From Pectinophora gossypiella (lineage: Eukaryota > Arthropoda > Insecta > Lepidoptera > Gelechiidae), in NCBI RefSeq assembly GCF_024362695.1, contig NC_065429.1, forward strand, positions 7,071,849 through 7,135,848: DNA of 64,000 bases. The letters run 5' to 3'. Below the pieces are notes generated by a model. It did not search any database, was not told the DNA's origin, and worked only from the letters and a program-made list of their open reading frames with translations. This document shows positions 62,231 to 64,000 of this stretch, in pieces. Numbering within the stretch: position 1 is the first letter of the stretch; every line of letters begins with the position of its first letter. A program made the position numbers and the translations under genes.

Positions 62231-62979
62231 TTAGGCGGGCACGGGCTGGCCGCCCCCCAGCAGCGGCGGCGGCTGCGGCGCGGCGGCGGGCGCGTCCTTG
62301 TTGCCGCGGGCGTTGCGCTCCACCTTCATCTTCTCGCCATTCATGAGGGCCTTTATGTCTTCCGCGTCAAGGGTCTCGTATCTACGAGAGGATTTAACAA
62401 TGATGATCTATCGTGCGTGAGAGCTGTGGTAGCCCAGTTGGTAGAACGCCTGCCTCTCAGTTTGAGGTCGCGGGTTCGATTCCAGCACAACCTGTATTGG
62501 GTCAAATTGTAAAAAATCGGACCTGTCAAATCTTCAGGTTAGGTAAGCGGACCCTGTAAAAACGGGATACAGAAGCGACTGCCTGTCTGATCTTCCAACC
62601 CGTAAGGGAAAACCAGCCTTATACTGGTCAGGTCACATACTTCCGAAAATTGCATTTCTCGGGAATGTGGGTTTCCTCACGATGTTTTCCTTCACCGCTG
62701 AGCACGCGATAATCATATATGATCCAAACATGAATTCGAAAACAAATTCGACAATCATTGGTTTAGGCCTGTGCTGGATTCGAACCTGCGACCTCAAAGT
62801 GAGAGGCAAGCGTTCTACCAACTGGGGTACCACGGCACCTTTTTTTAGTTTATATTATAAAAATATGCTTACTTGAGTAGAGCCTCGGCGAGCGCCTTGT
62901 GTTCCTTGGCGTGCGCGCGCAGGATGGTTTTAGCGCGCTCGTAACTCTCCGACAGGATCTTCTTGATTTCACTGTCCAC
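62231..62979 (-). CDS. YME1L: YME1L-type ATP-dependent zinc metalloprotease, last two exons
   Basis: Exons 62979-62873 and 62381-62231, joined in phase 2 (CAA/GTAAGC to CGTAG/A). The peptide reads V-D-S-E-I-K-K-I-L-S-E-S-Y-E-R-A-K, then A-H-A-K-E-H-K-A-L-A-E-A-L-L-K-Y-E-T-L-D-A-E-D-I. This matches the C-terminal end of the peptidase domain of i-AAA proteases (human YME1L1 has closely similar words). A low-complexity Ala/Pro/Gly tail precedes stop TAA. The full enzyme is a hexameric protease in the mitochondrial inner membrane facing the intermembrane space. AAA and HEXXH exons lie to the right of the window. The intron between these exons holds an inverted SINE pair. Confidence 0.88.
62424..62840. 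mobile_element. Inverted pair of SINE-delta copies
   Basis: A forward, internally deleted copy (62424-62570, head TAGCCCAGTTGGTAGAACGC) is followed by a reverse, longer copy (62571-62840, head ACCTCAAAGTGAGAGGCAAG). Both lie in the YME1L last intron. The reverse copy ends 32 bases from exon 62873. Confidence 0.78.
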
Positions 62980-63007
62980 CTGGGGGGGGACAGTTATTTC
63001 ATAAATA

Positions 63008-63590
63008 AACAAATAACTATATTTACAGACAATACCCTGCAGTGAAGCAGCATAGTGGATCAGAATCAGAATCATTTATTCAACGTAATTATCATGGATA
63101 AACTTGTTGAAGGTCAATGTAACATTTTTGAATTTACGTCATTTCGCAACGTGTTATGGCTGAGGAGAAGAAATGACAAGAAACTGCAACAGCAACACAT
63201 CTTTTAAATCAATGAGGGTACAGTACAAGTTATTTGATAACTAGAGGAACACATTCAATACAGACATTTTTATCATTTAGGTAGTCATTAATCTTATAAT
63301 AAGATTTTTTACATAAAGTAAGCTTCACATGAGCTTTAAATTTATTCTCTGACAAATTTAAAATATTATCTGGTATTTTATTGTAAAAACGTATACATAA
63401 CCCCAAAAAAGATGAATTTAATTTACTTAATCTAGAATTTTGAATAGCAATTTTATGTTTATTTCTTGTATTGTGAGAATGCCTTTCACAGTTTCTCGGA
63501 AGGAGAGATACATTTTTACGTACATACATAATGTTTTCAACAAATAACTATATTTACAGACAATACCCTGTAGTGAAGCAGCATAGTGGA
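63008..63590 (-). mobile_element. LINE 3' fragment flanked by a 52-bp duplication
   Basis: Encodes 99 residues on the minus strand (R-H-S-H-N-T-R-N-K-H-K-I, then C-I-R-F-Y-N-K-I-P-D-N). The sequence from AACAAATAACTATATTTACA to AGCAGCATAGTGGA lies on both sides (63008-63059 and 63539-63590) with one mismatch. Confidence 0.72.
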
Positions 63591-64000
63591 GTATGCTCTA
63601 TACCCCCTCCGGTTGAAAGAGGGGAGATCTTTGCGCAGCAGGGGGGCGTATATAGCCAGAAACATTTATAAATACAGGATGTTAGTGACATCGTAACGAA
63701 AACTTTGGATATACATTGTGTCCACTCCAATCTCATCAGTCATCCCGTGATCATGGCACTTGCAACAGTGTCGAAATATCGGGAGTCTCATATCCCCATT
63801 TAAACGCGGTAAGAACCCGTTATTATGTGCTTTAACTTTGAGGGATGATTCAGACCATGATTCTAAGTTGATACCAAGTGGAATTTTCCGTCGCAAAAGT
63901 ATAAAACTGAAAATAAAATAGAATAACACTAAAACTTTCATGAATTTTCCGACAGGAAATTCCACTTGATATCAACTTGGAATCATGTTCTGAATCATCC
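63570..64000. mobile_element. SINE-beta tail, then MITE-A containing a Penelope-like end
   Basis: 63570-63660 is a SINE-beta tail. MITE-A starts near 63675 (TACAGGATGTTAGTGACATC). It is split at AACTTTG by a forward Penelope-like 3' end (about 63718-63835), with AACTTTG repeated after it. The palindrome continues to the window edge. Confidence 0.7.

Overview
The window reads as nuclear DNA of a lepidopteran insect (moth or butterfly). It has spliced genes with GT/AG introns, AT-rich non-coding DNA and a small MBF2-family secreted protein typical of insects. It also carries very dense tRNA-derived SINEs, MITEs, RTE/jockey-type LINE tails and Penelope-like fragments. There is nothing prokaryotic here and no bona fide tRNA or rRNA gene.

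Layout. (1) 61-17852, minus strand: one large multi-exon gene for a secreted, low-complexity protein of more than 2,100 residues. I do not recognise it. A 23-nt first exon (17830-17852) splices to a 2.5-kb exon to complete a signal peptide. The chain A-G (17010-5207) keeps one reading frame. Five further small exons (4611-61) are less certain, and the gene runs off the left edge. Its introns hold a 1.53-kb foldback, SINEs and MITEs. (2) 20414-25302, plus: a two-exon MBF2-family gene with a 4.5-kb intron full of repeats. (3) 25303-31920: a repeat-filled intergenic stretch with MITEs, a 100-bp tandem repeat and a LINE fragment, plus one weak candidate two-exon ORF. (4) 31921-36445, minus: a complete four-exon BTBD10/KCTD20-like gene. 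(5) About 36797-42116, minus: an apparently intact non-LTR retrotransposon (ORF1 with zinc knuckles; ORF2 with endonuclease, reverse transcriptase and RNase H), followed by a roughly 400-bp SINE-like insertion at 42130-42532. (6) 42984-55786, plus: a complete ten-exon YEATS2 gene (942 aa), head-to-head with the BTBD10-like gene and separated from it mainly by the LINE. (7) 55787-62230: Penelope-like tails, MITEs and LINE fragments. (8) 62231-62979, minus: the last two exons of a YME1L-type mitochondrial AAA protease, whose upstream exons lie beyond the window. (9) To 64000: intron of that gene with a LINE fragment and MITEs.

The host genes do not form a pathway. YEATS2 is a chromatin reader of the ATAC acetyltransferase complex, BTBD10/KCTD20 is linked to Akt signalling, and YME1L is inner-membrane quality control. 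What unites the region is heavy invasion of introns and intergenic DNA by non-autonomous repeats, several of them within tens of bases of splice sites. Exon edges were placed by eye from splice signals and reading-frame continuity. Repeat edges are approximate unless a target duplication is quoted.
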